This document shows, one piece after another, positions 8,739 to 17,930 of a DNA stretch of 64,000 nucleotides (position 1 is the stretch's first letter; every line of letters begins with the position of its first letter). Position numbers and translations under genes: made by a program. Source of the DNA: Anaerolineales bacterium (GTDB lineage Bacteria; Chloroflexota; Anaerolineae; 4572-78; J111); NCBI GenBank assembly GCA_020634935.1, contig JACKAT010000008.1:1-64000 (forward strand). The letters are read 5' to 3'. A model generated the notes under the pieces. It saw only the letters and a list, made by a program, of their open reading frames with translations. It ran no database searches and had not been told where the DNA came from.

Positions 8739-9623
8739 ATGCGGAATTTAGATAAACGCCTAACCACCGTTTTGCTAGCCATGATGCTGGGTATGTCGGT
8801 CCTGGCTATCTTGTGCTATGCGACTATCTTTATGCAACCCAATATACCCTTCAACCCGCTCAGCCCCCAACGGGCCACCGAAGTAGCCTTAGTTAATGTG
8901 GTTGAACTTCAAAAACAACAAAGCCAATTCCCGGTAGCAACCATCGATCAATCTTATCCGGCCACCTGGACCAGTACCCCCTCTAATACCCCCGGTCCGA
9001 CCAAAACAGCCACGAACACCCGCACCGCCACCCCCACCAAAACGTCCTCACCGACTCGAACCCCCACCGCCACCAATACCCGCACGCCCGCGCCGCCGCC
9101 GCCACCGCCCACCATTACCCCCACGCCTAGCCCCCTGCCCTATGTTGTTAACTCTCACTCCAGCCGCAACAACTGCGCCGACTCCGGTCTCGAGGGGATT
9201 GTTAATGATGGCAACGGCCTGCCGCAGGCCGGCATTCAAGTTCAGTATGGAGAAGTGGGCGTTTCTGGCAGCCGCTTCATCGCCAGCACGGATGGCAACG
9301 GTCGCTATGGCGCTTTATTAATTCCCGGTAGCAGCAAACCGGCCGCCTATCAATCTCATAATTGGTATGCTTACATTGTACAAAATGGCCAACCCGCCAG
9401 CGAACAGTTCACCTTTACCACCGACCCGATTTATGCCGAGAATCCCAGTTACTGCGGTCGCGATGATAATAAAAACAACAATAACAATAATGATAACAAT
9501 AGCAATAGCAACCGAGATAGTGACGATAATCTAGCTCCCGGCTGTACTTTAGACCCGTGTAAAGTCGGTAGTTCTATTCAAATAAAGGTGATCAACTGGC
9601 AAAGACGATCACCAACCAACTAA
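8739..9623 (+). CDS. Membrane-anchored Thr/Pro-linker surface protein
   Basis: 294 residues. An N-terminal helix (about 10-32) anchors or exports the protein. About residues 73-130 are a TPTxT/TATxTRTP linker ending in a run of seven prolines, typical of secreted Chloroflexota proteins. Residues about 145-225 look like a small beta-sandwich, carboxypeptidase-regulatory-like (GIVNDGNGLPQAGIQVQYG...STDGNGRYG). It ends in an Asn/Asp-rich stretch (about 243-268) and a tail with two Cys. An AGAAGGAGA ribosome site precedes ATG 8739. The function is unknown; surface adhesion or sensing is possible. Confidence 0.6.
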   Translation: MRNLDKRLTTVLLAMMLGMSVLAILCYATIFMQPNIPFNPLSPQRATEVALVNVVELQKQQSQFPVATIDQSYPATWTSTPSNTPGPTKTATNTRTATPTKTSSPTRTPTATNTRTPAPPPPPPTITPTPSPLPYVVNSHSSRNNCADSGLEGIVNDGNGLPQAGIQVQYGEVGVSGSRFIASTDGNGRYGALLIPGSSKPAAYQSHNWYAYIVQNGQPASEQFTFTTDPIYAENPSYCGRDDNKNNNNNNDNNSNSNRDSDDNLAPGCTLDPCKVGSSIQIKVINWQRRSPTN

Positions 9624-9659
9624 CAATGTCAATCCTGGACAAGAAACGAGAGAATTTCC

Positions 9660-10400
9660 ATGATAACCCCTACTCAAAAATTATCACTTGGTTCCCGTCA
9701 ACTTGACGATATGCTTGGCGGAGGTTTGGTCAAAGGATCAGCTGTCTTAGTCAGCGGCGCTCCCGGCGTAGGTAAAACCACGTTTGGGCTGCAATTTTTG
9801 ACCGCCGGTTTCAAAGCCGGTCAGCGCGGCTTATTGGTTTCCTTTGAAGAATTTCCGGCCTCGCTTATTAGAGATGCCCAGCAGTTAGGCTGGGACCTAA
9901 AAACAATGGAGCAACGGGGCGATTTGGGCATAATCTTTACCTCGCCGCAAGTTTTTCTGGAAAGCCTGAAACAGCAATCCGGCCCAATAGCCGAAAAAAT
10001 CCAAGCGCTTAAACCGGATCGAATGGTGTTGGACAGTGTGGCCCACTTTCAACAATTTACCCAAAACTCCATAGAACTTCGAGAGATTTACAACATTCTC
10101 ATCAACGCCGTTAAACGCCAGGACATCACCGCCTTGTTATTGGACGAGGCCGCCAACATTTTGCAAGCGCAAGGCAAACCCGTAGCCGCCTTGCCGTTTT
10201 TAGTCGATGCGGTGATATTGCTTCGATATGTTGAAGTTGATAGCAGTATGAAACGGGCCATGGCCGTGATGAAAATGCGCGGCAGCAATCACCAAAAAGA
10301 GATCAGAAGTTTCGAGATAAAGCCAGGTGGTCTGGTGCTGGGGCCGCCTTTTACCGGCCAGGCCGGTATTTTGTCGGGTATGTCCCACCGTATTGCTTAA
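9660..10400 (+). CDS. KaiC/RadA-like RecA-superfamily ATPase, single domain
   Basis: 246 residues, one RecA-like domain. The Walker A motif GAPGVGKTT is at residues 33-41, a catalytic-Glu region sits in LLVSFEEFP, and a Walker-B-like strand is in DRMVLDSVAHF. The fold order matches single-domain KaiC-like proteins, which often work with two-component signalling. It starts 36 bp after the Thr/Pro-linker gene and lies about 450 bp upstream of an OmpR-type regulator and its kinase. The cellular role is not known. Confidence 0.8.
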   Translation: MITPTQKLSLGSRQLDDMLGGGLVKGSAVLVSGAPGVGKTTFGLQFLTAGFKAGQRGLLVSFEEFPASLIRDAQQLGWDLKTMEQRGDLGIIFTSPQVFLESLKQQSGPIAEKIQALKPDRMVLDSVAHFQQFTQNSIELREIYNILINAVKRQDITALLLDEAANILQAQGKPVAALPFLVDAVILLRYVEVDSSMKRAMAVMKMRGSNHQKEIRSFEIKPGGLVLGPPFTGQAGILSGMSHRIA

Positions 10401-10472
10401 TCTTTCCGCCCAGAACCTATTTACATCTACATTGCCCTATTCAGGGCATTTTTGCTTTAGGTAAATCCAAGA

Positions 10473-10572
10473 CCAGACCTTTAGGGTTTCCGAAAGGGCC
10501 TTATCCCGACCTAAATTTGGCTATTTAACGCCAATTCTGGTCAAAATTAGGGTCGAAACCCTAAAGGTCTGG
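10473..10572. repeat. 100-bp inverted repeat element
   Basis: An 18-bp perfect inverted repeat, CCAGACCTTTAGGGTTTC at 10473-10490 and its complement at 10555-10572, encloses 64 bp that itself contains a weaker inner pair (CGACCTAAATTT and AAAATTAGGGTCG). There is no reading frame. Its TTTAGGGT arm sequence recurs in the hairpin at 17931-17963. Confidence 0.6.
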
Positions 10573-10783
10573 AAGGGTAGCAACTTGAGGTAATTATTTC
10601 CTTGGAGATGTCTTAATCTTTTGTAACTATTCAGCAGGTCGGCCAAACCGCCCGTTTTTCGCCGGGATTGGGGGATGCGGGGAGAATTTTTTAGATTAAA
10701 TCTCCTAATCCCCTCATCCCCGCTATAAATAGGTCGTCTCGGCTATGCCGGCTGAATAAATACAATCTTTTTATTTAGCCGAT

Positions 10784-10814
10784 CCGGTGAGTGGGCAAAA
10801 GTGCCGCTCACCGG
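10784..10814 (+). promoter_or_regulatory. Dyad upstream of the OmpR-type regulator gene
   Basis: CCGGTGAG (10784-10791) and CTCACCGG (10807-10814) are a perfect 8-bp inverted repeat with a 15-bp centre, 37 bp before ATG 10852. No T-run follows, so an operator or leader hairpin is more likely than a terminator. The remaining part of the 450-bp gap holds GC/AT-alternating palindromes (about 10630-10760) but no gene. Confidence 0.35.
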
Positions 10815-10851
10815 AATAAATACGCTTTAATCTCAAATTGAGAGCAACGCC

Positions 10852-11547
10852 ATGAAAGAAACAATCTTAGTGGTCGAAGATGAAGCCAGTATCAGAAATA
10901 TTACCCGAGTTTATCTGGAGCAGGAACAGTATCGGGTCATCTGTACCGATAATGGCCAGGAAGCGCTGATTATGGCCCGCCGGCACAAGCCCGATTTAAT
11001 CGTACTGGACTTGAATCTACCTGGGATGGATGGCATGGAGGTGACGGCCCGGCTGCGGCAAGAGTCGGATGTGTATATTTTGATGCTGACCGCCCGCACC
11101 GAAGAGACGGATCGAGTGGCCGGGCTGCGCATCGGCGCCGATGATTATCTGACCAAACCCTTTAGCCCGCATGAACTGGTTGCCCGGGTACAGGCTATCC
11201 TCCGCCGCAGCCGAACCGCTGCCGGCCATTTATCTACGGCCGGCAACGTCCTCCGCTTTCCTCACCTTGAAATCGATCCCGACCGGCACGAAGTCCGCAC
11301 CGGCGGCCAGCTCATCGATCTAACCACTACCGAATTTAGCGTTTTGCAGGAATTGGCTCGGCACGCCGGCCGCGTTCTAACCCGCGAGCAGTTAATCGAT
11401 CGGGTTTGGGGTCAAGATTTTTATGGAACCGACCGCGTAGTGGACGTGTATGTTGGCCAGGTACGCCGCAAACTGGAACAGGCTACCGGCGAAACGTTGA
11501 TTCAGACGGTCCGCGGCATAGGCTATAAGTTTGTGGATGAAAAATAA
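10852..11547 (+). CDS. OmpR/PhoB-family response regulator
   Basis: 231 residues. The receiver domain (about 1-118) has acidic VVEDEAS, phospho-Asp in LIVLDLNLPGMDG, Thr in LMLTART and Lys in DYLTKPFSPHE. The winged-helix output domain (about 130-229) has TTTEFSVLQELARHAGRVLTREQL and the DRVVDVYVGQVRRKLE recognition helix region. The stop codon overlaps the kinase start (TAATG at 11545-11549), so the two are translationally coupled. Confidence 0.95.
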   Translation: MKETILVVEDEASIRNITRVYLEQEQYRVICTDNGQEALIMARRHKPDLIVLDLNLPGMDGMEVTARLRQESDVYILMLTARTEETDRVAGLRIGADDYLTKPFSPHELVARVQAILRRSRTAAGHLSTAGNVLRFPHLEIDPDRHEVRTGGQLIDLTTTEFSVLQELARHAGRVLTREQLIDRVWGQDFYGTDRVVDVYVGQVRRKLEQATGETLIQTVRGIGYKFVDEK

Positions 11548-12659
11548 TGAGGTTATGGCGAAAGTTACGCTGGCGCATCTTTGGCTCACACTTGATTGTG
11601 GTCGTGACCGGCGTCGCCTGTTTGCTGCTCACGACCGAGATCATTATTTCCAACCGCGCTTTAACCGCTATTCAGCCCCGCTTGACCGCTCTCACTCAGG
11701 CCAAAGATGCCGTTGATGTCGAACTGGCGCTGGCCGCTTTGCAGGAAACCTATCACAATACGCTACTCTTTTCGTTATTAATCGCAGCGATAGGGGCCAC
11801 GCTGGCCGGTGGAGTGACCAGCCTGCTGTTGACCACCGGTATCATCCGGCCCTTACAGCAAATAGCCCAGAGCAGCCGGCGCATTGCCGGCGGCCATTAC
11901 GCCGAACGGGTGGAAATATCCGATATTGAAGAGCTAGACAGCGTGGCCACCAATTTTAATCAAATGGCCGCGGCCTTGGAGCAAGTGGAACAGCAGCGGG
12001 TGGCGCTCATCGGTAATGTGTCTCACGAACTGCGCACCCCGTTAACCGGCATCGAGGGATATTTGCAGGGAATGATGGACGGGCTTATGCCCAGCGACGC
12101 CCAAACCTTTGCCCAAATGTATCAGGAGGTGCGCCGGCTGCGCCGGCTGGTCGATGATTTACAAGCGCTGTCTCGGGTCGAGGCCGGCCAAATCCCCCTC
12201 CATTTAGAGCGATTCGACTTATCACCCGTTGTTGAGCGCGTCATCAAACAACTGCAACCTCAGGCCATGGCGCAATCGTTGACAATTTCAACCAAGTGTC
12301 CTGGCAGCGTGTCGGTCTATGCCGATCCAGATCGCAGCGCTCAGGTGTTGGTCAATCTGATCGGCAACGCTATCCGCTACACCCCCGACGGCGGCAATAT
12401 TAAGGTAACGGTCGTAACGTCCAAGTTCGTTGAAATTGCGGTTCAGGATAATGGTCAAGGCATTCCCCCTGAAGCGCTGCCGTATATCTTCGAGCGTTTC
12501 TACCGGGTCGATCAATCGCGCTCGCGCAGCAGCGGCGGCAGCGGCATTGGCCTGACGATTTCCCGCCATCTAGCCTGGGCCATGGGCGGCGAACTTATCG
12601 CCACCAGTGAGGGCGAGGGTCAGGGCAGCACCTTTTACTTTCTCCTCCCCAAAGTGTAA
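11547..12659 (+). CDS. HAMP sensor histidine kinase (partner of upstream regulator)
   Basis: 370 residues. Transmembrane helices lie at about 13-35 and 75-98 around a short extracytoplasmic loop of about 40 residues, too small for a classical sensor fold. HAMP is at about 98-150, HisKA has phospho-His160 (SHELRTPLTG), and HATPase_c has N (NLIGNAIRYTP), G1 (DNGQGIP), F (IFERFYRVDQSRSR) and G2 (GSGIGLTIS) boxes. It is coupled to the OmpR regulator by a TAATG overlap. Confidence 0.95.
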   Translation: MRLWRKLRWRIFGSHLIVVVTGVACLLLTTEIIISNRALTAIQPRLTALTQAKDAVDVELALAALQETYHNTLLFSLLIAAIGATLAGGVTSLLLTTGIIRPLQQIAQSSRRIAGGHYAERVEISDIEELDSVATNFNQMAAALEQVEQQRVALIGNVSHELRTPLTGIEGYLQGMMDGLMPSDAQTFAQMYQEVRRLRRLVDDLQALSRVEAGQIPLHLERFDLSPVVERVIKQLQPQAMAQSLTISTKCPGSVSVYADPDRSAQVLVNLIGNAIRYTPDGGNIKVTVVTSKFVEIAVQDNGQGIPPEALPYIFERFYRVDQSRSRSSGGSGIGLTISRHLAWAMGGELIATSEGEGQGSTFYFLLPKV

Positions 12660-12724
12660 AATAGCGAAGCCGCAGCCAAAATCAGGACGCGGATTGGACC
12701 TGATAAAATCAAGTGAACTCTTTT

Positions 12725-13903
12725 CTATCGGGACGGACGCGTCGGTCTTGCGGGGAGAGACAACCCCTCCTTATCGGGCAAAATCGGTTTTTCAAATGAT
12801 AGACCATTTACATCAGGCAGCGATCCTAGCGAGGCGCCAAACCGCTCCAATTGAGCGTGAGCCTGGGTGACATCGCCTCGCGCGAATTGAGTGGTAATGC
12901 CCTCAATTCGCGCAGCCAGGTCTTGCAGCGGGGGGAGACCGGAGGCGTTCAGGCCCGCGCTGGCATTGGCCCCTTGCTGAGCGATTTCGGTCAGTTCAGC
13001 CGTTGAAATTCGGCCATCGGCCAGAGCGGTCTGCCCGGCTGTAAAAAAAGCCAGCGCCTCTTCGATAGCGGTTTTAGGATCAGATACGGTTTGGGTGGCT
13101 GGCATGGCTACGGCCGTGGCAATACGGCTGTTGAGCGCGGCCTGATAGTCGGCCAGCCAAGTTTGAGCCTGGGCCTGGACCTCAGCCGCCTGAGCGCTGG
13201 CGGCCTGAGCGGTATCTTCAATCTGATTGAGGGTTTCCTCGGCCAATTCGACCCCCTGATCAAGCGAGTCACTGACCGCCTCGACGGCCTCCGTCAGAGC
13301 CTGGGTATTTTCTTCAATCCCGTTCAGGGTCTCCTCTATGGCTTGGAGTTCCGTCACCGCCTCGGTGGTCAGATCGTCGTATAGATCGGTATAGACGCTT
13401 ACCAATTCATCAGCATAGGCCAGCGCTTCGCCTGTCCCGGTTAGGGACACTTCTATAGATTGAACTTCCTCTGGAGTTAAGGTCTCATCCGCAGTGGCGC
13501 TGGTCGCTGCCTGGGCAGACTGTTCAGCGGCCAGGGCCGCCGTTGTTACCGCTTGATTAACTAAGGTGGCCAACTCCTCTTCGGTCATCGTCAGATACTG
13601 TTCGGCCGGCACCGGCGTAATTATCACCGGGGGTGGCACTGGCGCGTCGGCGATGGCGCTTTGGTTGTCGATGGGCCTGGTCTGGGTGACTACAGCCGCA
13701 GGGACGTTTTGAGCAGCGGTAGTTGCGGCAACGGCCGCCTCAATAGTGGCCTGGTTCGACAGTTGGGCTGTCCCCGTTGCGGCAACGGCGGCCTGAATGG
13801 TCGCCTCGGTATTGGGAGTAGGTAGTGTGGTGGTGCGTTGGCAAGCGACAGTAGCTAAAAGCAACCCGATCAAAGTTATAAAGACTGAATGCATTCTGGT
13901 CAT
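12725..13903 (-). CDS. Ala/Thr-rich coiled-coil lipoprotein
   Basis: 392 residues. A lipoprotein signal ends LLLATVAC, with Cys21 as the likely lipidated residue. Next come two imperfect repeats of an ATIxAAVAATxxAQ block (about 34-66). A long, Ala/Gln/Glu-rich helical segment (about 100-300) contains EETLNxIE repeats suggestive of a coiled coil, and a Pro-rich tail follows. No enzymatic motif is seen. It probably sits outside the membrane as a structural or spacer protein. It converges on the kinase gene at 12659. Confidence 0.6.
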   Translation of the reverse strand: MTRMHSVFITLIGLLLATVACQRTTTLPTPNTEATIQAAVAATGTAQLSNQATIEAAVAATTAAQNVPAAVVTQTRPIDNQSAIADAPVPPPVIITPVPAEQYLTMTEEELATLVNQAVTTAALAAEQSAQAATSATADETLTPEEVQSIEVSLTGTGEALAYADELVSVYTDLYDDLTTEAVTELQAIEETLNGIEENTQALTEAVEAVSDSLDQGVELAEETLNQIEDTAQAASAQAAEVQAQAQTWLADYQAALNSRIATAVAMPATQTVSDPKTAIEEALAFFTAGQTALADGRISTAELTEIAQQGANASAGLNASGLPPLQDLAARIEGITTQFARGDVTQAHAQLERFGASLGSLPDVNGLSFEKPILPDKEGLSLPARPTRPSR

Positions 13904-14012
13904 CGATGTCTCCTTGGGTCGTTACTAAAAGGGATAATTTCAGGGCGATTGAATTTTATTGAGTTGTATATCATTATAAAGCAGGTATTAATAGGAGTGA
14001 AGTGTTTGAATC

Positions 14013-14050
14013 AAAACAGCCGATTCCCAAAATGAGAACCGGCTGTTTTA
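14013..14050 (-). terminator. Intrinsic terminator after the adenylate kinase gene
   Basis: The arms AAAACAGCCG and CGGCTGTTTT pair around a short centre. On the minus strand the stem is followed by a T-rich run, 34 nt after the adenylate kinase stop, so it probably ends that transcript ahead of the lipoprotein gene. Confidence 0.65.
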
Positions 14051-14083
14051 AACGATTGGCTAACTTTTAACCTCTAGCCCTGG

Positions 14084-15556
14084 CTAGAGATCGGCCATTT
14101 CCACATCCGAGGCATCGAGCGGGCTTACCTGCTGTGACCATTCTACGGGCAGCGGTTGAAGAATAGGTTGAATAGCGGCCATTGTTCTGGCCGTAATATC
14201 GGCCACATCGCCCTCACCCTCAATTTCAAAGAGCAGACCGGCTTGCCGATAGTAGTCGATCAGCGGGGCCGTTTGTCCGTGGAATGTTTTGAGGCGGGCC
14301 ATGATCGTTTCTTCGTTATCATCTTTACGCTGGTAGAGTTCCCCACCGCAGCGATCACATTTGCCTTCTTCGGCGGGGGGGTTAAAGACCAAATGGTAAG
14401 GGGTTTGGCAGTTGCAGCAGATCCGGCGGCCCGACAGCCGCTTGATGATCTCTTCATCAGACACTTTAATATAAAGCACCGCATCCAGCCGGCGCTGCAT
14501 ATCGGTCAGCATGTCGCTTAGCGCTTCCGCTTGCGGTAGGGTACGAGGGAAGCCGTCTAAAATAAAGCCGGCTCGGGTATCGGGTCGTTGCAGGCGATCA
14601 CGAACCATGGCTTGGGTGACGTCATCAGGTACAAGTTCCCCTCGCTCCATATACGTTTTGGCCAACTTGCCGAGTTCCGTTTCGTTTTTAAGATTTTCCC
14701 GGAATAAATCGCCGGTTGAGATATGTTGCAGGCCCAGGTTACTTTTAAGTTGATCCGCTTGCGTACCTTTACCAGAGCCGGGCGCTCCCAGCAGCACCAC
14801 GTCCAGGCTAGGATAAGCCGCCTGGTCAGGCGCGAGAACCTTAGCATCTTCTTTTAGAGCCTGAAGTTGTAGGGCCTCTTCAGTTTTAGCCCGCTGCTGT
14901 TTATTGCGTCGCACAGCGGCAATAGTATTGATGAGCGCCTGGGTTACATCATCCATGTTGCCTTCATCTTTAACAATTACCAAGCGGCCGCTTTGTTTGT
15001 AGTAATTAATCAACGCTTCAGTCACTCGATGGAACAGTTTCAGCCGTTCCCGGCCAATTTCTATCGTATCATCAGCCCGTTGATACAAGTCGCCCTGACA
15101 TCGATCACACACACCTAAGATGCGGGGCGGATTGAAGGCCACATGGTATGGGGCTTGACAGGCGCGACAAATGAGACGTCCCGGCAGCCGCGCGATAACT
15201 TCCTCGTCAGGCGCTTGTAGGTAAATGACCGCTTCAAGTTTACGGTCGGCTTCTTCAAGAAGTTTGTCTAAAAACTCGGCTTGATATAATGTACTGGGAA
15301 AACCATCGAATAATATTTCTTGATTAGGAGCGGTTTTGAGCAGCCGCTCCTCAATTAAACTGTCAACTATTTCATCGGGGATAAGATCACCCCGACGCAA
15401 ATAGCGTTTGGCCAGGAGACCTAACGCTGTTCGCTGTTCAAGACTACCTCTGAACAGATCACCGGTAGAGATATGGAACAACTTCAATTGAGAACTTATT
15501 CTAAAGGCTTGGGTTCCTTTTCCCGCTCCAGACGGGCCGATTAATGCGATTGCCAT
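14084..15556 (-). CDS. Tandem adenylate kinase (Adk-Adk fusion)
   Basis: 490 residues, about twice the usual length, with two complete adenylate kinase units. Unit 1 (about 1-217) has P-loop GPSGAGKGT and lid cysteines C130, C133, C150, C153. Unit 2 (about 251-466) has P-loop GAPGSGKGT and lid cysteines C380, C383, C400, C403. A charged helix of about 30 residues links them. Unit 2 keeps the AMP-site Arg in DGFPRT (R338), while unit 1 has Ser88 there (DGFPST) and a diverged lid (LPGRLICRAC versus LSGRRICCNC). Unit 2 is probably the active AMP/ADP kinase; unit 1 may be regulatory, altered in specificity or decaying. No ordinary adk is in the window. Confidence 0.92.
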   Translation of the reverse strand: MAIALIGPSGAGKGTQAFRISSQLKLFHISTGDLFRGSLEQRTALGLLAKRYLRRGDLIPDEIVDSLIEERLLKTAPNQEILFDGFPSTLYQAEFLDKLLEEADRKLEAVIYLQAPDEEVIARLPGRLICRACQAPYHVAFNPPRILGVCDRCQGDLYQRADDTIEIGRERLKLFHRVTEALINYYKQSGRLVIVKDEGNMDDVTQALINTIAAVRRNKQQRAKTEEALQLQALKEDAKVLAPDQAAYPSLDVVLLGAPGSGKGTQADQLKSNLGLQHISTGDLFRENLKNETELGKLAKTYMERGELVPDDVTQAMVRDRLQRPDTRAGFILDGFPRTLPQAEALSDMLTDMQRRLDAVLYIKVSDEEIIKRLSGRRICCNCQTPYHLVFNPPAEEGKCDRCGGELYQRKDDNEETIMARLKTFHGQTAPLIDYYRQAGLLFEIEGEGDVADITARTMAAIQPILQPLPVEWSQQVSPLDASDVEMADL

Positions 15557-16001
15557 AACTACCCCCTTGTAGACTATTAAAAATCTGCAATGATTGAAAC
15601 GTTTTAGAACGATGTGTGAGCTTTAATTAATTTGACAGTTCGGTTGATAATTTGCTTTTATGTTCAAAATTTCACAAACTTTGGATACAAAAAGACAACT
15701 CAGGGGCACGACCAAACGGAAATGGAGAAGAGGATTAGAAAAGCGAATATATGCCCCGCAGTAAGTCATTGTACCGAGGACGTTTAATAACTTTAAGTAT
15801 ACTTAAAAAAAATAGGGTAAACACTAGTCAACTGTCCAGTTTAAAGGCTAGACAGTTATGGAGTTTCTCGGTTTTTAACACCGTAATTTTTCATTTTTGA
15901 CCATTACAAAACCCTTACACATTTTTTATAGCCATCTTACGTACTCGATTTAGACTGCACCTAACCGATTAATGACAATAAAATCAAGGAGAAGATAATT
16001 T
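15557..16001. other. Gene-free divergent intergenic region
   Basis: 445 bp between the divergent adenylate kinase and YeeE genes. No reading frame stands out. It is AT-rich and holds a small dyad, CAACTGTC...GACAGTT (about 15829-15857), preceded by ACTAGTC at 15823, the first element of the module seen before three signalling genes, but without that module's second block. Promoters for both flanking genes must lie here; none is convincing. Confidence 0.5.
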
Positions 16002-16475
16002 ATGGAGTGGATTCTGCAACCCTGGCCTTGGTATATTGCCGGGCCGCTGATTGGTTTAATGGTACCCGCCCTGCTGCTACTGTCGGGCAAAACGTTTGGG
16101 GTCTCGACCAGTTTTCAACATTTAGGGGCTATCTGCACCCCCAAAAGTAACTTGCCCTACTTGAAAAACTTCGATCGGCGCGATAACAACTGGCAGCTCG
16201 TGTTTGTGGCGGGCATTGTTTTAGGGGCGTTTGTCGGCTCTCATTACCTGTCAATCAACCCGGTTTCATTTCTCCCCGATAACTACTATACCCTCAGCGG
16301 GATGGTGAGGCTAGCGCTAGGTGGTTTACTGGTGGGATTTGGGGTGCGCTATGCCGGCGGCTGTACTTCGGGTCATACCATTATGGGCTTATCAAATCTC
16401 CAATGGTCGAGTTTGGTCGCCTCGATCAGCTTTTTTGCCGGAGGGTTGCTGCTAACCCATGTCTTACAATTTTAG
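16002..16475 (+). CDS. YeeE/YedE half-transporter, subunit 1
   Basis: 157 residues, about half of a full YeeE/TsuA protein, with about four to five membrane helices. It has the family's conserved cysteine motif GGCTSGH (C121) and a second Cys in GAICTP (C45). YeeE/YedE (TsuA-like) proteins carry thiosulfate or other sulfur compounds across the inner membrane, passing them along cysteines. The second half is encoded immediately downstream, so the two presumably assemble as one channel. An AAGGAGAAG ribosome site precedes ATG 16002. Confidence 0.88.
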   Translation: MEWILQPWPWYIAGPLIGLMVPALLLLSGKTFGVSTSFQHLGAICTPKSNLPYLKNFDRRDNNWQLVFVAGIVLGAFVGSHYLSINPVSFLPDNYYTLSGMVRLALGGLLVGFGVRYAGGCTSGHTIMGLSNLQWSSLVASISFFAGGLLLTHVLQF

Positions 16476-16482
16476 GAAGGAA

Positions 16483-16896
16483 ATGATGAAACAGTTATTC
16501 GTATTGCTGATCGGCGCCTTTTTCGGCATCGTTTTGGTCAAATCAGAAGTGGTATCCTGGTTTCGTATTCAAAAGATGTTTCTATTTGAAGAAGCCCATA
16601 TGTATTTGATTATCGCTTCGGCTATTGCAGTGGGCGCGTTGGCGGTCTATGTTATCAAGCGGTTTCAGCTAAAGACCGTTTTCAATGAAGAGGTCATGAT
16701 TACGGCAAAGCCGTTTCAAAAAGGCGTTATTATCGGCGGGCTGCTATTCGGCGTCGGCTGGGCCATTACCGGCGCATGCCCCGGCCCGATCTACGCCCAA
16801 ATCGGCAGCGGCGAATACATCGCGCTGATCACCTTTGCGGGCGCGTTAGTGGGGATGTATCTGTATGCGTTTTTGCAGCCTAATTTACCGCATTAA
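16483..16896 (+). CDS. YeeE/YedE half-transporter, subunit 2
   Basis: 138 residues from ATG 16483, chosen because AGGAAGG at 16474-16480 stands just before it; an upstream ATG at 16459 would overlap the previous gene and lacks such a site. About four membrane helices, with the conserved GACPGP motif of the second YeeE half (ITGACPGPIYAQIG). It starts 8 nt after the stop of subunit 1. With the CoA-disulfide reductase and MBL-rhodanese genes downstream, a role in importing a sulfur compound is likely. Confidence 0.87.
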   Translation: MMKQLFVLLIGAFFGIVLVKSEVVSWFRIQKMFLFEEAHMYLIIASAIAVGALAVYVIKRFQLKTVFNEEVMITAKPFQKGVIIGGLLFGVGWAITGACPGPIYAQIGSGEYIALITFAGALVGMYLYAFLQPNLPH

Positions 16897-17115
16897 GGGG
16901 GTAATTCGTAGCGCTTGGAGAGTTAATAGAGGGCATCAAGGGGAGCGTTTATAGGGAGACGGTGTTTTGAGATAAGCAGTCGATCTTCATTTACTTAGAC
17001 GACAGTCAAATCTCTACTAAGGTCCAGCTTCGGCCATTCGAGCTGCGTACGGTGTGATCGACTAACATTGACAAACTATGTTACAATATCTCTCAGAGAC
17101 AATGAGGGATAGTCG

Positions 17116-17781
17116 ATGAAAACTTTGGCGGTTATTAGTGGCTTAGTGGTGCTAGTTATAGGGTTTTTTGGTGCTTATCATAACAGGCTCTATCGGGCGG
17201 GGACTGATCTCATTGTCGAGCCAGCCGCCGTTCAACTGGCTCGCATGGATCCATCTACCGAAACAGCGGCGGGCCACCCCATCTTTTTGCCGCTGGTCCA
17301 AAAAAACTCACCCCCGCTCAGTGAAACGCTTAAACAAAAATACCTATTAGTTGAACATTGGACCACCGAAGAATGGGGCAGCCATTGCCCGGGCCTTATT
17401 ATTGATTTCTCAACTTACTATTTCGACAAGCAAACCGGCCAACTGTTCATTACCAGCAATCCGGCGCTGTCGCCCACAACTATGGGCTACCTGGGTTACG
17501 GGGTCGATTTGCTCGGCGCCGGCGTGGGTATTAGTAGTAGTTTGTCTGGAATTGAGGCTATTCCTTACACGGTTAGCGATACGACTTTACAGGCTATATC
17601 GGCCACCGGCCAAATAACCATCACCCACAAAAACGAAGTTATCAGCCTTTCACCTGGCACAGCCTGGGTCAGTACGCCCTCTGTCGAAAGCGAAGCCACT
17701 GGTTTGCCTAACTGTGTTGTTACTACAACCCACCGGCTCACCAACTTTGGCTTTCAGGAACGCAGTCAAATTATCTACTAA
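17116..17781 (+). CDS. Exported protein of unknown function
   Basis: 221 residues, family not recognised. The N-terminal hydrophobic segment (about 4-20) reads as an uncleaved signal or anchor. A FLPLVQK motif at about 56-62 resembles the xLPLV motif often seen after signal regions of secreted Chloroflexota proteins. The rest is beta-rich with two Cys (about 93 and 197) that could pair outside the cell. It lies inside the sulfur cluster but shows no sulfur-enzyme motif. Confidence 0.55.
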   Translation: MKTLAVISGLVVLVIGFFGAYHNRLYRAGTDLIVEPAAVQLARMDPSTETAAGHPIFLPLVQKNSPPLSETLKQKYLLVEHWTTEEWGSHCPGLIIDFSTYYFDKQTGQLFITSNPALSPTTMGYLGYGVDLLGAGVGISSSLSGIEAIPYTVSDTTLQAISATGQITITHKNEVISLSPGTAWVSTPSVESEATGLPNCVVTTTHRLTNFGFQERSQIIY

Positions 17782-17930
17782 CGGCCACCTCTGTCCGTTG
17801 TTTTAGCGCCCTATCCTTACCTAATCCTTACAATTTCTTCACACCATTCTTACTTAGGTGTGATAAATTTACCGAAGGTGATTGTTAAATTTTTCACACA
17901 ATCATCAGGACGTAAGCTACCTCTTTCTAA

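Noticed and set aside
17068..17095. TTGACA ... TACAAT near 17070 as a promoter
   Set aside because: The two boxes are only 8 bp apart, too close for sigma70.
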